64,000 nucleotides of DNA from Haloglomus salinum (GCF_024298825.1 NZ_CP101153.1:1922001-1986000), one strand, 5' to 3'; counted from the first letter of the stretch, positions 8,324 to 16,526 are shown. The notes: a model not told the origin generated them from the letters alone. Translations and numbers: made by a program.

Positions 8324-8662
8324 CGGTCACGCACCCCCCAGGTCTGCGCCGGTCACAGCCCCGTACCCCTCGCCGGCGGGCGGACCAGACCCGCGGCATG
8401 TGGCTCGTGTGGGGTTCCCCCTCGCCACCGTTCGCTCGCCATCCCCACAGGCCATGTGTGTTGATACCATGTATTGACACACATCATTTAGCGTTCATAA
8501 AACTATTCCCCGAACTATCACTGGCCGAACGGGGTGAGTGGTCTGGAACCACGAGGCTCCAGTCCGGACACCGCCACCCGATTTATGTCCCTCCGACGGC
8601 GAGACGGACCCGATGACACGACGACCGGCCGTGGCTCGCCGTTCCTGCATCACGGGTGCACG
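8324..8662. other. Divergent intergenic region
   Basis: This region separates the zinc-ribbon gene (start 8323) from surE (start 8663). It contains the palindrome at 8454-8484 and an AT-rich stretch at about 8485-8520 that may hold a promoter. Reading surE upward from its ATG gives a frame open to 8534, but the residues are not family-like and codon bias is poor, so it is treated as leader. Confidence 0.5.
8454..8484. promoter_or_regulatory. 31-bp interrupted palindrome (putative operator)
   Basis: Outer arms ATGTGTGT (8454-8461) and ACACACAT (8477-8484) are perfect reverse complements. Inner arms ATAC (8464-8467) and GTAT (8471-8474) are as well, around a 3-base centre, with symmetric unmatched bases TG and TG between. 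The size and symmetry fit binding of a dimeric regulator. It lies between two divergent genes. Confidence 0.6.
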
Positions 8663-9514
8663 ATGAAGGTCCTGCTCACGAACGACGACGGCATCGACGC
8701 CCCCGGCCTCCGGGCGCTCGCGGACGCGCTCGAAGCACTGGGTGAGGTGACCGTCGTGGCCCCAGCCAGCAACCAGAGTGCCGTTGGCCGAGGGCTCTCC
8801 TACGGCCGGATGGGCCCCGACGACGGCGGGAACGACGGCGATCTCGGACTGGGTGCCGACCCGGACGACCCGTTCACGGTGACCATCCCGCACGAGGAGC
8901 ACGAACTGGGGTACGCGGTCCACGGGACGCCGTGTGACTGCGTCATCCTCGGCGTGGGGGCGTTCGACCCGGACGTGGTCGTCGCGGGCTGTAACGCCGG
9001 CGCGAACCTCGGCATCCACGTCCTCCCGCGCTCGGGGACCGCGAGCGCCGCGGTCGAGGCCGCCTCACTGGGGGTCCCCGGCATCGCCGTCTCGATGGAT
9101 GTCATCGGGCTGGCCCGCGACGGGCTCGCCCCCGAGGACTTCGAGCGGGCCGCCCGCGTCGGCCGGACCGCCGTCGAACGAGCCCTCGACGGGGACGCCT
9201 TCGACCACACCGACTACCTCAACGTCAACGTCCCGCGGCCGGACCGCGCGCTCGCGGGCGTGGCCATCACCCGACCGACACCCCGGTACGACATGCACGC
9301 GGACCTCGCGGACGACCGCTTCGCCCTCCACAACCCGCTGCACGCGGGGATGGCCGAGGGTGACATCCCCGACGAGGAGGGCACCGACAGGCGGGCGCTG
9401 CTCGACGACCGCGTCAGCATCTCCCCGCTCACGCTCCCGCGACACGGCATCGACGAGGCCGTCTTCGAGCGACTGGCGGCCGTCTTCGCGGACGTGGCGG
9501 GGACGGCGGACTGA
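8663..9514 (+). CDS. surE: 5'/3'-nucleotidase SurE
   Basis: The 283-residue protein starts at the ATG at 8663, giving the family's standard N-terminus MKVLLTNDDGIDAPG, whose paired aspartates (DD) bind the metal. The second SurE signature is visible as SNQSAVGRG (PxxxQSGxG-type) and the third as VVVAGCNAGANLG, where N binds metal. The family hydrolyses nucleoside 5'- and 3'-monophosphates and is cytosolic. An extra acidic insert (residues about 52-75, DDGGNDGDLGLGADPDD) follows the QS motif. The gene appears monocistronic; a hairpin follows its stop. Confidence 0.93.
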   Translation: MKVLLTNDDGIDAPGLRALADALEALGEVTVVAPASNQSAVGRGLSYGRMGPDDGGNDGDLGLGADPDDPFTVTIPHEEHELGYAVHGTPCDCVILGVGAFDPDVVVAGCNAGANLGIHVLPRSGTASAAVEAASLGVPGIAVSMDVIGLARDGLAPEDFERAARVGRTAVERALDGDAFDHTDYLNVNVPRPDRALAGVAITRPTPRYDMHADLADDRFALHNPLHAGMAEGDIPDEEGTDRRALLDDRVSISPLTLPRHGIDEAVFERLAAVFADVAGTAD

Positions 9515-9524
9515 GCCGCGGGGG

Positions 9525-9548
9525 TAGCTCAAAACGCTGTTTGAGCTA
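9525..9548 (+). terminator. Hairpin downstream of surE
   Basis: TAGCTCAAA (9525-9533) and TTTGAGCTA (9540-9548) are perfect 9-base inverted repeats around a 6-base spacer, 10 bases after the surE stop. This could be a transcript-end hairpin or an operator. No long T-run follows directly. Confidence 0.45.
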
Positions 9549-9797
9549 GTGGTAGCTTTACACCCATCGCGCCACACGGTTCGGATGCCGGAAGCCGCCC
9601 GAACGGTGCCCGGCAAGACCATCCAGTGTCCGGGGTTGCCCGCCCCCCGGTCGAGCCTGGATTGGCCCCCGCTCCCCCTGCCCCCCCTACCCCTCCACCC
9701 CCCTGCCGCACTCCCTCCATCGGGGGGAGCCCGCCGCTGCGACATGACCCAACCACCCGGTAACGAGCCGAAACCTGATACGCCGCGGGAGACGTGG

Positions 9798-9824
9798 CAT
9801 AGTGTAATTTAGCTGAAACTTACC
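9798..9824 (+). promoter_or_regulatory. Promoter/operator element shared by dsbA-like and doxX-like genes
   Basis: TGTAAT at 9803-9808 and CTTACC at 9819-9824 are separated by 10 bases that end in TGAAA. The same layout occurs at 12289-12315. The element lies 27-53 bases before the ATG at 9851, overlapping the expected core promoter of a leaderless gene. Confidence 0.5.
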
Positions 9825-9850
9825 GGACAGGGGCCGGTAGTCGGCCCCGT

Positions 9851-10930
9851 ATGCCCGAGACAGTCGACGCCAGTGTGACGCTGATTCAGTTCACCGACCC
9901 CATGTGTACGTGGTGCTGGGGGTCCGAGCCGGTGCTTCGTCGGCTCCGAACCGTGTACGGTGACCAGCTTCGTCTCGAGTTCGTGATGGGCGGACTCGTC
10001 GAGGACTTCGACGCGTTCTACGACGCCGGCAACGACATCGCCGAGCCGAGCGATGTCGGCCCACACTGGCTCGAGGCGTCCGAACAGCACGGGATGCCCG
10101 TAGAGACGGCCATCTTCGAGACGAACCCCGCGCGGTCGACGTACCCCGCCAGCATCGCCTTCGCGGCCGCGCGGCTGCAGGACCGCGAGCGAGCACACCG
10201 GTACCTCCGGCTGCTGCGCGAGGTGTATGCGACCCAGGCGCGCAACGTCAACGAACGGTCGGAGCAGGTCGCGCTGGCCGAGCGGGTCGGCCTGGACGTG
10301 GAGGCGTTCACCGGCGCACTGGACGACGGTACCGCACAGGCCGCCTTCGAGGACGACCTCGCGCGCACCCGGAACGCCGGTGTCCGGGCCTTTCCGACCT
10401 ACCGCATCGAGGGGGCCGAGGACACGCTCCAGCTCGCGGGCTTCCAGTCGTTCGACGCGCTCGCCGGGCGGCTCGAAGCCGCCGCGCCAGGGCTGGAACG
10501 GTCGTCGCCGCCACCAATTCGGGAGTTCGTCGCCGAGTACGGCCCCGTCGCGACCCGAGAGGTCGCCGAGGTGTACGACCTCGACGACGGGAAGGCCCGA
10601 CAGGTACTCCAGTCGCTCGTCGACGAGGGGGCGCTGACCCGCGAACAGCGCGGGAACGGCCTGTTCTGGAACGACGTGAGTGGAACCGTCTCACACCACC
10701 ACAACGAACTATCGGGGACCGACCCCGGTCGTGACCACGAGCGATGTCCGCGGACGAACCCCCGCCAGTCGAACCGCCGCCGCCGGAGGACCCACCCGTC
10801 GACGCCACGCGAGACGAGCCGGAGCCAGGACCCACCGACGCCGACCTCGGGTTCTCGCTCGCGGGGCTCCGCGCTGGCATCGCGAAGCTGTAATCGTTCC
10901 CACAGGAACGCGTTTCAGCGAGAGTATTAG
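9851..10930 (+). CDS. DsbA-family oxidoreductase with winged-helix tail (C-terminus suspect)
   Basis: The thioredoxin-fold part (residues 1-210) carries an active-site CTWC at 19-22 (TDPMCTWCWGSEP) and a cis-Pro loop (RAFPTYRIEG). This matches the DsbA/FrnE-like group of dithiol oxidoreductases or isomerases. Residues about 217-274 look like a winged helix (VATREVAEVYDLDDGKARQV, LVDEGALTREQRGNGLFW). After about residue 276 the frame turns Arg/Ser-rich with non-haloarchaeal composition. A one-base shift near there would instead stop at 10677-10679. So the true product may be about 275 residues and the annotated 359 a result of frameshift or read-through. No neighbour in the same operon is certain. 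Confidence 0.75.
   Translation: MPETVDASVTLIQFTDPMCTWCWGSEPVLRRLRTVYGDQLRLEFVMGGLVEDFDAFYDAGNDIAEPSDVGPHWLEASEQHGMPVETAIFETNPARSTYPASIAFAAARLQDRERAHRYLRLLREVYATQARNVNERSEQVALAERVGLDVEAFTGALDDGTAQAAFEDDLARTRNAGVRAFPTYRIEGAEDTLQLAGFQSFDALAGRLEAAAPGLERSSPPPIREFVAEYGPVATREVAEVYDLDDGKARQVLQSLVDEGALTREQRGNGLFWNDVSGTVSHHHNELSGTDPGRDHERCPRTNPRQSNRRRRRTHPSTPRETSRSQDPPTPTSGSRSRGSALASRSCNRSHRNAFQREY
10744..10893 (+). CDS. Possible small acidic Pro-rich protein in another frame of the dsbA-like tail
   Basis: This 49-codon frame opens with MSADEPPPVEPPPPED and ends SLAGLRAGIAKL. Its acidic, proline-rich composition and GC3 bias look far more haloarchaeal than the overlapping frame of the DsbA gene, which is Arg-rich here. 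I do not recognise it. It could be a real small protein or the displaced tail of a larger frame. A stop at 10732-10734 separates it from upstream sequence in its own frame. Confidence 0.4.
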   Translation: MSADEPPPVEPPPPEDPPVDATRDEPEPGPTDADLGFSLAGLRAGIAKL

Positions 10931-10954
10931 TGCCCGCCAGCCGCGGCTCCGACC

Positions 10955-12097
10955 ATGCAGTTCCAGCTCACCGAGGAGCAACGGGCGCTCCGTGCGGCGG
11001 CCCGCGAGTTCGCTCAGGAGACGATTCGCCCCCAGGCTATCGAACTGGACCGGGCCGAGGAACACCCGAGTGCGATTCTCGACGAACTGGGCGACCGGGG
11101 GTACGCGGGACTCACCCTCCCCGAGGAGTACGGCGGCCGGGGCGAGGGCCTGGTCGAACTCGCGCTCGTCGTCGAGGAGCTGTCCGCGGCGCTGATGCCC
11201 GTCGCGAGTGCGATGGCGCTCCATCTCGGCGTCGCCACCGTCATCGAGCGGTTCGGCACCGGCGAGCAACGAGAGCGGTACCTCCCCTCGATGGCGTCGT
11301 ACGACACGGTGGGGGTGCTCGGCCTCAGCGAGGCGAACGCCGGGAGCAACAAGCTGGAGATGGAGACGACCGCCGACCGTGACGGCGACGAGTGGGTGCT
11401 GGACGGCCACAAGCAGTGGGTTACGAACTTCCGCCACGCCGACTACGTGCTCACGTACGCGAAGACCGGGCCCGAATCGGAGCAGCCCCACAACATCACC
11501 GCGTTCCTCGTGCCGACAGACGCGTACGAAGTCGAGGAGGTGTGGGACACGCTCGGCGCCCGGTCGGTGAAGTCACCGCGAGCGTCGCTCTCGGGGGTCC
11601 GGGTGCCCGACAGCCAGCGCATCGGCGAGGTCGGCGAGGCCTACGTCCAGCGCGGGGCCGTCAAGACCGGGGTGAACGTGCCCGCCCGCGGCGTGGGCAT
11701 CGCGCGGGCGGCACTCGACGACACTGTCGCCTACACCAGCGAGCGCGAGCAGTTCGACCAGTCCATCGGCGACTTCCAGGGCGTCAGGTGGGAGGTCGGC
11801 GAGATGGCCCAGCGGGTCGACACCGCCCGGCTCCTGACCCTGCGCGCCGCCGACCGTGCCGACCGGGGGCTGGACACCGCTCGCGAGTTCAGCATGGCGA
11901 AGGTCCACGCGACCGAGGCCGCCGTCGAGAACGCGAACACGGCGATGCAGCTCCACGGCGGCATCGGCTACACCACGGAGAAGCACGTCGAGCGCTACCT
12001 CCGGGACGCCCGGCTCCTCACGCTCGCCGGCGGCCCGAACGAGGGCCACAAGGACACCCTCGGCGAGGCCGTCTTCGAGGCGCACCCCCGGCGGTAG
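10955..12097 (+). CDS. Acyl-CoA dehydrogenase
   Basis: The 380-residue flavoprotein has the full acyl-CoA dehydrogenase fold: N-terminal helical domain (MQFQLTEEQRALRAAAREF), FAD-binding middle region (LGLSEANAGSN, WVLDGHKQWVTNF) and C-terminal domain (REQFDQSIGDFQGVRWEVGE, AMQLHGGIGYT). It should catalyse alpha,beta-dehydrogenation of an acyl-CoA with FAD in the cytosol. The usual catalytic Glu before the Gly-Thr of the EGT motif is Gly here (TLAGGPNEG), so the base must lie elsewhere, as in isovaleryl-CoA-type members, or the chemistry differs. Chain-length specificity is unknown. It starts 24 bases after the preceding frame. Confidence 0.88.
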   Translation: MQFQLTEEQRALRAAAREFAQETIRPQAIELDRAEEHPSAILDELGDRGYAGLTLPEEYGGRGEGLVELALVVEELSAALMPVASAMALHLGVATVIERFGTGEQRERYLPSMASYDTVGVLGLSEANAGSNKLEMETTADRDGDEWVLDGHKQWVTNFRHADYVLTYAKTGPESEQPHNITAFLVPTDAYEVEEVWDTLGARSVKSPRASLSGVRVPDSQRIGEVGEAYVQRGAVKTGVNVPARGVGIARAALDDTVAYTSEREQFDQSIGDFQGVRWEVGEMAQRVDTARLLTLRAADRADRGLDTAREFSMAKVHATEAAVENANTAMQLHGGIGYTTEKHVERYLRDARLLTLAGGPNEGHKDTLGEAVFEAHPRR

Positions 12098-12437
12098 GCG
12101 AGGCTCCCACACCCGGCGTCGGCGGGGTAGGAGCACGTGATTGCAAGATAGCCACAACAACCCACTTCTAAGCTATTTTTGGCCCTAAAACCCAATAAAG
12201 CCATCAAGGCCCCAATTTCCACAACCTAACAGCCAAATATATAGATAATCGTTCCATCGGCCCCACCAGTATAGCGGGCTGAACCTGGTATAGTGTAAGC
12301 TGCCTGAAACTTACATCGACGGGGGTACCATCCCGAGATGCGATGATAGCAGCAACCAACGGTCGAAGCAGCAGTGGAGAATCGACGCCCCAGCGTGGCA
12401 CGGGAATCACGACCCGCCGAATCGGAGGTGGCGTCTG
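12098..12437. other. Intergenic AT-rich region before doxX-like gene
   Basis: Bases 12150-12255 are markedly AT-rich for this genome and contain no supported gene. The element at 12289-12315 is the likely doxX promoter/operator. A 31-codon frame at 12343-12438 ends overlapping the doxX start. Confidence 0.5.
12289..12315 (+). promoter_or_regulatory. Second copy of the dsbA/doxX promoter element
   Basis: TGTAAG (12294-12299) and CTTACA (12310-12315) form a perfect 6-base inverted repeat with a 10-base spacer ending TGAAA. It is preceded by TATAG, as in the copy at 9798-9824. The element lies about 120 bases before the doxX start, implying a transcribed leader. Confidence 0.5.
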
Positions 12438-12854
12438 ATGGTGTTCGACTCGACGCTCTCCGGAGTGGCGTTCCTGCTCGGACGGGCGCTGTTCGCGCTC
12501 GTCGTCGGCTACCTCGCGCTCGGGAACCTCCTCGACCTGGAGGCTTCGGTCGGCTACGCGCAGAGCAAGGGGGCACCCCTGGCCTCGGTCACCGTCCCGC
12601 TGGGGAGCCTGGGGCTGGTCGCCGGCTCGCTGGCGGTCCTCCTGGGCGTCTACCCCGCGGTCGGGACGCTCGCGGTGGTCGCGTTCCTCGCCCCTATCAC
12701 GGGCATCATGCACGACTTCTGGACGCTGGAGGGCCAGGACCGGCAGAACGAGCAGATCCACTTCCTGAAGAACGTGGGCCTGCTCGGGGCGGCGCTCGTC
12801 TTCCTCGCGCTCTCGACGGTCGAGTGGCCGCTGGCGGTCGGCCTCGGGCTCTGA
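12438..12854 (+). CDS. DoxX-family membrane protein
   Basis: The 138-residue protein has four hydrophobic helices (LGRALFALVVGYLALGNL, LGSLGLVAGSLAVLLGVY, LAVVAFLAPITGIM, LGAALVFLALSTVEWPL) and the DoxX/SURF4-like spacing. The conserved HDFW and NEQIHFLKNVGLLG region lies between helices 3 and 4. DoxX proteins are linked to thiol/quinone redox in membranes. A clear Shine-Dalgarno-like GGAGGTG sits 7 bases upstream of the ATG, unlike most genes here. It heads a group with the MFS gene 4 bases downstream. Confidence 0.85.
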   Translation: MVFDSTLSGVAFLLGRALFALVVGYLALGNLLDLEASVGYAQSKGAPLASVTVPLGSLGLVAGSLAVLLGVYPAVGTLAVVAFLAPITGIMHDFWTLEGQDRQNEQIHFLKNVGLLGAALVFLALSTVEWPLAVGLGL

Positions 12855-12858
12855 GTCC

Positions 12859-14130
12859 ATGCCGGTCCCCGACTCCGACGCCGCGGCTGACGACGCGGGC
12901 ACGGACGCGGACGGGAATGCAGGGATTTCGTGGCGGTCACCGGCACTGCTCGCGATACTCGCGGCCACGCTGTTGACCCCGACGGACGTCCCGCTCATCA
13001 GTCCCGCCCTCCCACGCGTGCAGGCTGCGTTCGGTATCCCCGAGTCCAGCGCCGGGCTGCTCGTCACCCTGTACGCCCTCCCGGGAATCGTCCTGGCCCC
13101 TGTCGTCGGCGCACTCGCTGACCGGGTCGGCCGCCGGGAGGTCCTGACAGGCTGTCTCGTGCTGTTCGGGCTGACGGGGACGGCCGTCGCCTTCACGGAC
13201 GCGTTCGCGGTGGCGCTGGGCCTGCGGGTCCTCCAGGGGGCCGCCGCCGGCAGCCTGTTCGCCGCGCTGGCGATGACCGTCGTCGGCGACCGGTACGAGG
13301 GCGCCCGGCACGACGCCGTCATGGGTGTCACGTCGGCGGCGCTGTCACTGGGGACTGCGGTCTACCCGCTCGTCGGCGGCTACCTCGCCGAGCGAGCCTG
13401 GAACGCGCCGTTCCTGGTGTACGCGCTCGCGCTCCCGGTTGCCGCCCTCGTCTGGGTGGCGCTCGACGGTGGGTCGGCCGGAGCCTCGACCACCCGCGAG
13501 TCGGCGTCTGCCGAGGGCGGCTACGTCCGGGAGGCGCTCCGGGCGGTTCCGACCCGACGAGCGCTCGCGCTCTACGGCGTCATGTTCGTCTCGTTCGCCC
13601 TCCTGTTCGGCGGGCTCTACACCGCCGTCCCGTTCTACCTCGACGCCGCGTTCGGCCTCTCGCCCACGGCCGTGGGGCTGGTGACGAGCGCCGTGTTGCT
13701 CGTGACTGCCGTCGTCTCGATGGGGAACGGCCATCTCGCGAGCAGGGCGTCGCGCACGGAACTGCTCGCGGCCGGCTTCGCGTGCTACGCGGTCAGCTTC
13801 CTCGGCGTCGCGCTCGCCGGTACGCTCCCGCTGCTGGCCGGCGCGCTCCTCGTGTTCGGCGCCGGAAACGGGCTCGTGACGCCGACGCTGTTCGCCGGCG
13901 TCAGCTCCCTCGCCCCCGACCGGGTCCGGGGCGGCGTGATGAGCCTGCAGACCACGACTATCGGTGTCAGCCAGGCAGTCGGCCCCCTCGCGTTCACCCT
14001 CCTCGCCGGCGCCGTCGGCGACCGGACGGCGATTCTGGGCGCAGCGGGCGTCGCAGCGGTCGCCCTGGTCGCGCTCTCGATACTCCCGCTGGCTCCCCGG
14101 GGGACCGGCCCGGTCGCGGAGTCGGCCTGA
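12859..14130 (+). CDS. MFS transporter (multidrug efflux-like)
   Basis: The 423-residue protein follows doxX by 4 bases, so they are almost certainly co-transcribed. An acidic N-terminal tail (residues 1-25) precedes about 12 transmembrane helices. The motif between helices 2 and 3 reads GALADRVGRREVLTG. TPTDVPLISPALPRVQ in helix 1 and the helix-5-like GLYTAVPFYLD pattern fit drug:H+ antiporter-type members. The substrate is not evident. The downstream ArsR-like regulator on the same strand may control it. Confidence 0.85.
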   Translation: MPVPDSDAAADDAGTDADGNAGISWRSPALLAILAATLLTPTDVPLISPALPRVQAAFGIPESSAGLLVTLYALPGIVLAPVVGALADRVGRREVLTGCLVLFGLTGTAVAFTDAFAVALGLRVLQGAAAGSLFAALAMTVVGDRYEGARHDAVMGVTSAALSLGTAVYPLVGGYLAERAWNAPFLVYALALPVAALVWVALDGGSAGASTTRESASAEGGYVREALRAVPTRRALALYGVMFVSFALLFGGLYTAVPFYLDAAFGLSPTAVGLVTSAVLLVTAVVSMGNGHLASRASRTELLAAGFACYAVSFLGVALAGTLPLLAGALLVFGAGNGLVTPTLFAGVSSLAPDRVRGGVMSLQTTTIGVSQAVGPLAFTLLAGAVGDRTAILGAAGVAAVALVALSILPLAPRGTGPVAESA

Positions 14131-14228
14131 GTGACGAGTGCGAGCGGCACCGGGGCCCACTGCCCGGGCCCGGGAATGGCCGTTCCCCCCCACCAGATTT
14201 TTTCACCACCTGGCGAGACACCCCGGAC

Positions 14229-15161
14229 ATGAGCCACGAACGGGGGGACGTGGACCGACCGACGGCCGCTGCGGAGTCGGCGTTCACCGTGCTGAGCCAC
14301 GAACTCCGGCTGAACATCCTGCTGGCGCTGTGGGAGGCGCCGGGCTTCTCGCTCTCGTTCGCGGAGCTCCGGAAGGCCGTCGACGAGCGCGACTCGGGGA
14401 AGTTCAACTACCACCTCGGGAAACTTCAGGACCACTTCGTCGTCGCGACCGACGAGGGGTACGAGCTGCAGTATCCCGGCCATCGGGTGCTGGACGCCAT
14501 CCAGAGCGGCGTCTTCCACGAGGAGACGACCGTCGACCCGGTCGAACTGGACGCGGACTGCCGGGCGTGTGGGTCGGGGCTCACCTTCGAGTACGGGACC
14601 GACTGCATCGGCCGGGTGCGGTGTCCCGACTGCGGGAACCGGGCGCTGGAGTGGCCGTTCGACCCCGGCGGCGTCGCGGACCGGGACCCGGAGGACGTCG
14701 TCGCGGCGTTCGACCGCCGGACCCGGCTCATCTGGTCGTGTGCGCTCGACGAGGTCTGCCCGTTCTGCGCCGGGCGCATCGCCCGCGAGTTCACCGGCGC
14801 CGCCACCGAGGAGGGCACCTGCGTCGGCGTCATCGAGGGGCTGGACCGGTACGAGGAGTACTTCGCCAGCGACCACCCGGCGCTCGTCTACGTCGACTGC
14901 GAGCGGTGCAGCTTCTACAGCTTCCTGCCCGTCGGCGTGGTGCTGCTGACGCGTCCGTCGGTGGCCGGACGCCTCCACCGCACCGGCGTGGCCGTCCGGG
15001 AGACACCGCTGTGGGACCTCGGGTTCGTGGTCGACGCCGACGCGCTCGACGTGCGGTCGACGGCGCCGTTCGAGGTCGCCATCGCGGTCGAGGACGGTGA
15101 CGAGCCGCTGACCGCGGTCGTCGAGGACGGGCTCGCGGTCTCGCTGGAGGCCGGCGGCTGA
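14229..15161 (+). CDS. ArsR-type winged-helix regulator with zinc-ribbon C-terminal domain
   Basis: The 310-residue protein starts at the ATG at 14229. Residues about 15-95 are an ArsR-like winged helix (AFTVLSHELRLNILLALWEA, KFNYHLGKLQDHF). Beyond it come zinc-binding pairs (CRACGSGL, CPDCGNRALEW, CPFCAG, CERCSFYSF) in a domain common at the C-terminus of haloarchaeal ArsR proteins. The combination suggests a sensor that binds metal structurally. It follows the DoxX-MFS pair and is a candidate local regulator. Confidence 0.82.
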   Translation: MSHERGDVDRPTAAAESAFTVLSHELRLNILLALWEAPGFSLSFAELRKAVDERDSGKFNYHLGKLQDHFVVATDEGYELQYPGHRVLDAIQSGVFHEETTVDPVELDADCRACGSGLTFEYGTDCIGRVRCPDCGNRALEWPFDPGGVADRDPEDVVAAFDRRTRLIWSCALDEVCPFCAGRIAREFTGAATEEGTCVGVIEGLDRYEEYFASDHPALVYVDCERCSFYSFLPVGVVLLTRPSVAGRLHRTGVAVRETPLWDLGFVVDADALDVRSTAPFEVAIAVEDGDEPLTAVVEDGLAVSLEAGG

Positions 15162-15288
15162 CGTGTCAGGTGAGTTAGAGCAACTGGTTTCGCCAAGCGC
15201 TTAATCACCACTCCGGCGTTGGTCCGCCCGGACCGGGGCGGGGCCCCGGCGGAACGGTCCCCGCGGCCCCGTCCCATCGAACACAGCC

Positions 15289-15678
15289 ATGACCGCAGAA
15301 ACCGACGCCCGCCAGGAGGAGATCCGAGCCAGCAACGAATCGGCCTGCCCCGTCGTCCACGCCATCGACCAGGTCGGAACGCCGTGGCGGCTGAACATCC
15401 TCCACGCGCTCCAGGACGGCGAGCAGCGCTTCAACGAACTCAAGCGCGCCACGAACGCCCGCTCGAAGACGCTCTCCGACGCGCTCGATGGACTGGCCGA
15501 GGCCGACATCGTCGAGCGCCGGATGGAGGAGGCGGCGCCGGTCGCCGTCTACTACAGCCTCACGGCGAAGGGCGGGGCGCTCACTGACGCCCTGTCGGAC
15601 CTGGGCGACTGGGCCGAGGAGTGGGCCGACGTGCCCACCGCGGAACGCCCGGCGGTCAGAGGGCCGACACAGCACTGA
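15289..15678 (+). CDS. HxlR-family transcription regulator
   Basis: The 129-residue protein has the HxlR winged helix: conserved CPVVHAIDQVGTPWRLNILH with Cys at about residue 19, QRFNELKRAT, RSKTLSDALDGLAEADIVER, then a beta wing and YYSLTAKGGAL. HxlR proteins sense thiol-reactive aldehydes or quinones through that N-terminal Cys. Its location close to the DsbA and DoxX genes makes it a candidate regulator of their shared promoter element. That is inference only. Confidence 0.88.
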   Translation: MTAETDARQEEIRASNESACPVVHAIDQVGTPWRLNILHALQDGEQRFNELKRATNARSKTLSDALDGLAEADIVERRMEEAAPVAVYYSLTAKGGALTDALSDLGDWAEEWADVPTAERPAVRGPTQH

Positions 15679-15797
15679 GCACGGCCCGGACCGCCCTCAG
15701 TTCCCGGCAGCAGACGCCCGCTCGCCGCCCTGGGGGGACGCGTCGAACGCCCGGTCATCAGGTTCGGCGCTACTCCTCCAGCGTCCGGTCGCTCCGT

Positions 15798-16526
15798 TCA
15801 GCACTGCTCCTCCAGGACCGGCTGTTCGACGTGGCGCCGCCAGAACGCGTCGTCGAGGTAGGACTCGTCGATGCCCGTGTATCCCAGCGCCCGCGCGACG
15901 CGGCCAGCGGTGGCCCAGAGCAGCCGCTGGAGGGCGACCGGCGCGGCCGTCATCGTGGTGTCATCGTACACGTCCTCGCTGAGGACCAGCCCGTGCAGGG
16001 GCCCCGGCTCGCCGAACCCACCGTCAGCGGCGAAGGCACCCTCGTGGTCGAGCCCCCAGGTGGTGTACAGCGACAGAACGGTCCGCATCGACGGCAGTTC
16101 GGCACGGAAGGCAACGACGCCGTCGGTGTCGTTGCGGAAGGCGTGTTCGACCCCGGGACGAACCGTGACGGCATCACCGGAATCGAGTCGATGCTCCTCG
16201 CCGTCACGGACGACCGTCAGCCGCCCTCGCAGCACCTCGAACCGCTCCGGAGCCGGATGCCGGTGGACCGGTGGCTGCCCCGCGTCCGGCCCCAGCCACT
16301 GGAGCAGTTCAGGCGCCTCGGTCTCGCCCTCGTCCGGCCGCGAGAGCAGGACCCCCCACGTCCCAGCCCCGGGGTTCGACGCCAGCGGTCGTGGGGCGTC
16401 CCGGAGGAGCGCAGCGGCCTCGCTCTCCGGGTCGAGTTCGAGCACCGGCCCTTCGCGGGGGGCGCCGTGCTCGTCCAGCGGGCGCCCGGTCCGTCGGACG
16501 GCGTCCAGTCCGGTCGTCGTGGTCAT
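15798..16526 (-). CDS. Cupin-domain protein
   Basis: The 242-residue protein has one clear cupin barrel at about residues 85-140. Motif 1 carries HRHPAPERFEVLRG (His-x-His, then Glu) and motif 2 is PGVEHAFRN, so a 2-His/1-Glu plus His metal site is intact. The C-terminal third is helical and contains hydrophobic RLLWATAGRVARALGY. It could be a small dioxygenase, an isomerase or a sugar- or quinate-binding protein. No substrate clue is visible. It is read divergently from the HTH-10 gene starting at 16614, which may regulate it. Confidence 0.75.
   Translation of the reverse strand: MTTTTGLDAVRRTGRPLDEHGAPREGPVLELDPESEAAALLRDAPRPLASNPGAGTWGVLLSRPDEGETEAPELLQWLGPDAGQPPVHRHPAPERFEVLRGRLTVVRDGEEHRLDSGDAVTVRPGVEHAFRNDTDGVVAFRAELPSMRTVLSLYTTWGLDHEGAFAADGGFGEPGPLHGLVLSEDVYDDTTMTAAPVALQRLLWATAGRVARALGYTGIDESYLDDAFWRRHVEQPVLEEQC

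Larger units (their letters stand above)
9515..9850. other. Intergenic region with C-rich tract
   Basis: No gene is supported. It holds the hairpin at 9525-9548, a run of five C-tracts at 9666-9703 (G-tracts on the minus strand) and the promoter-like element at 9798-9824 before the DsbA gene. Confidence 0.5.

Noticed and set aside
9666-9735. CRISPR or tandem repeat array
   Set aside because: The C-runs are homopolymeric tracts without repeat-spacer structure.
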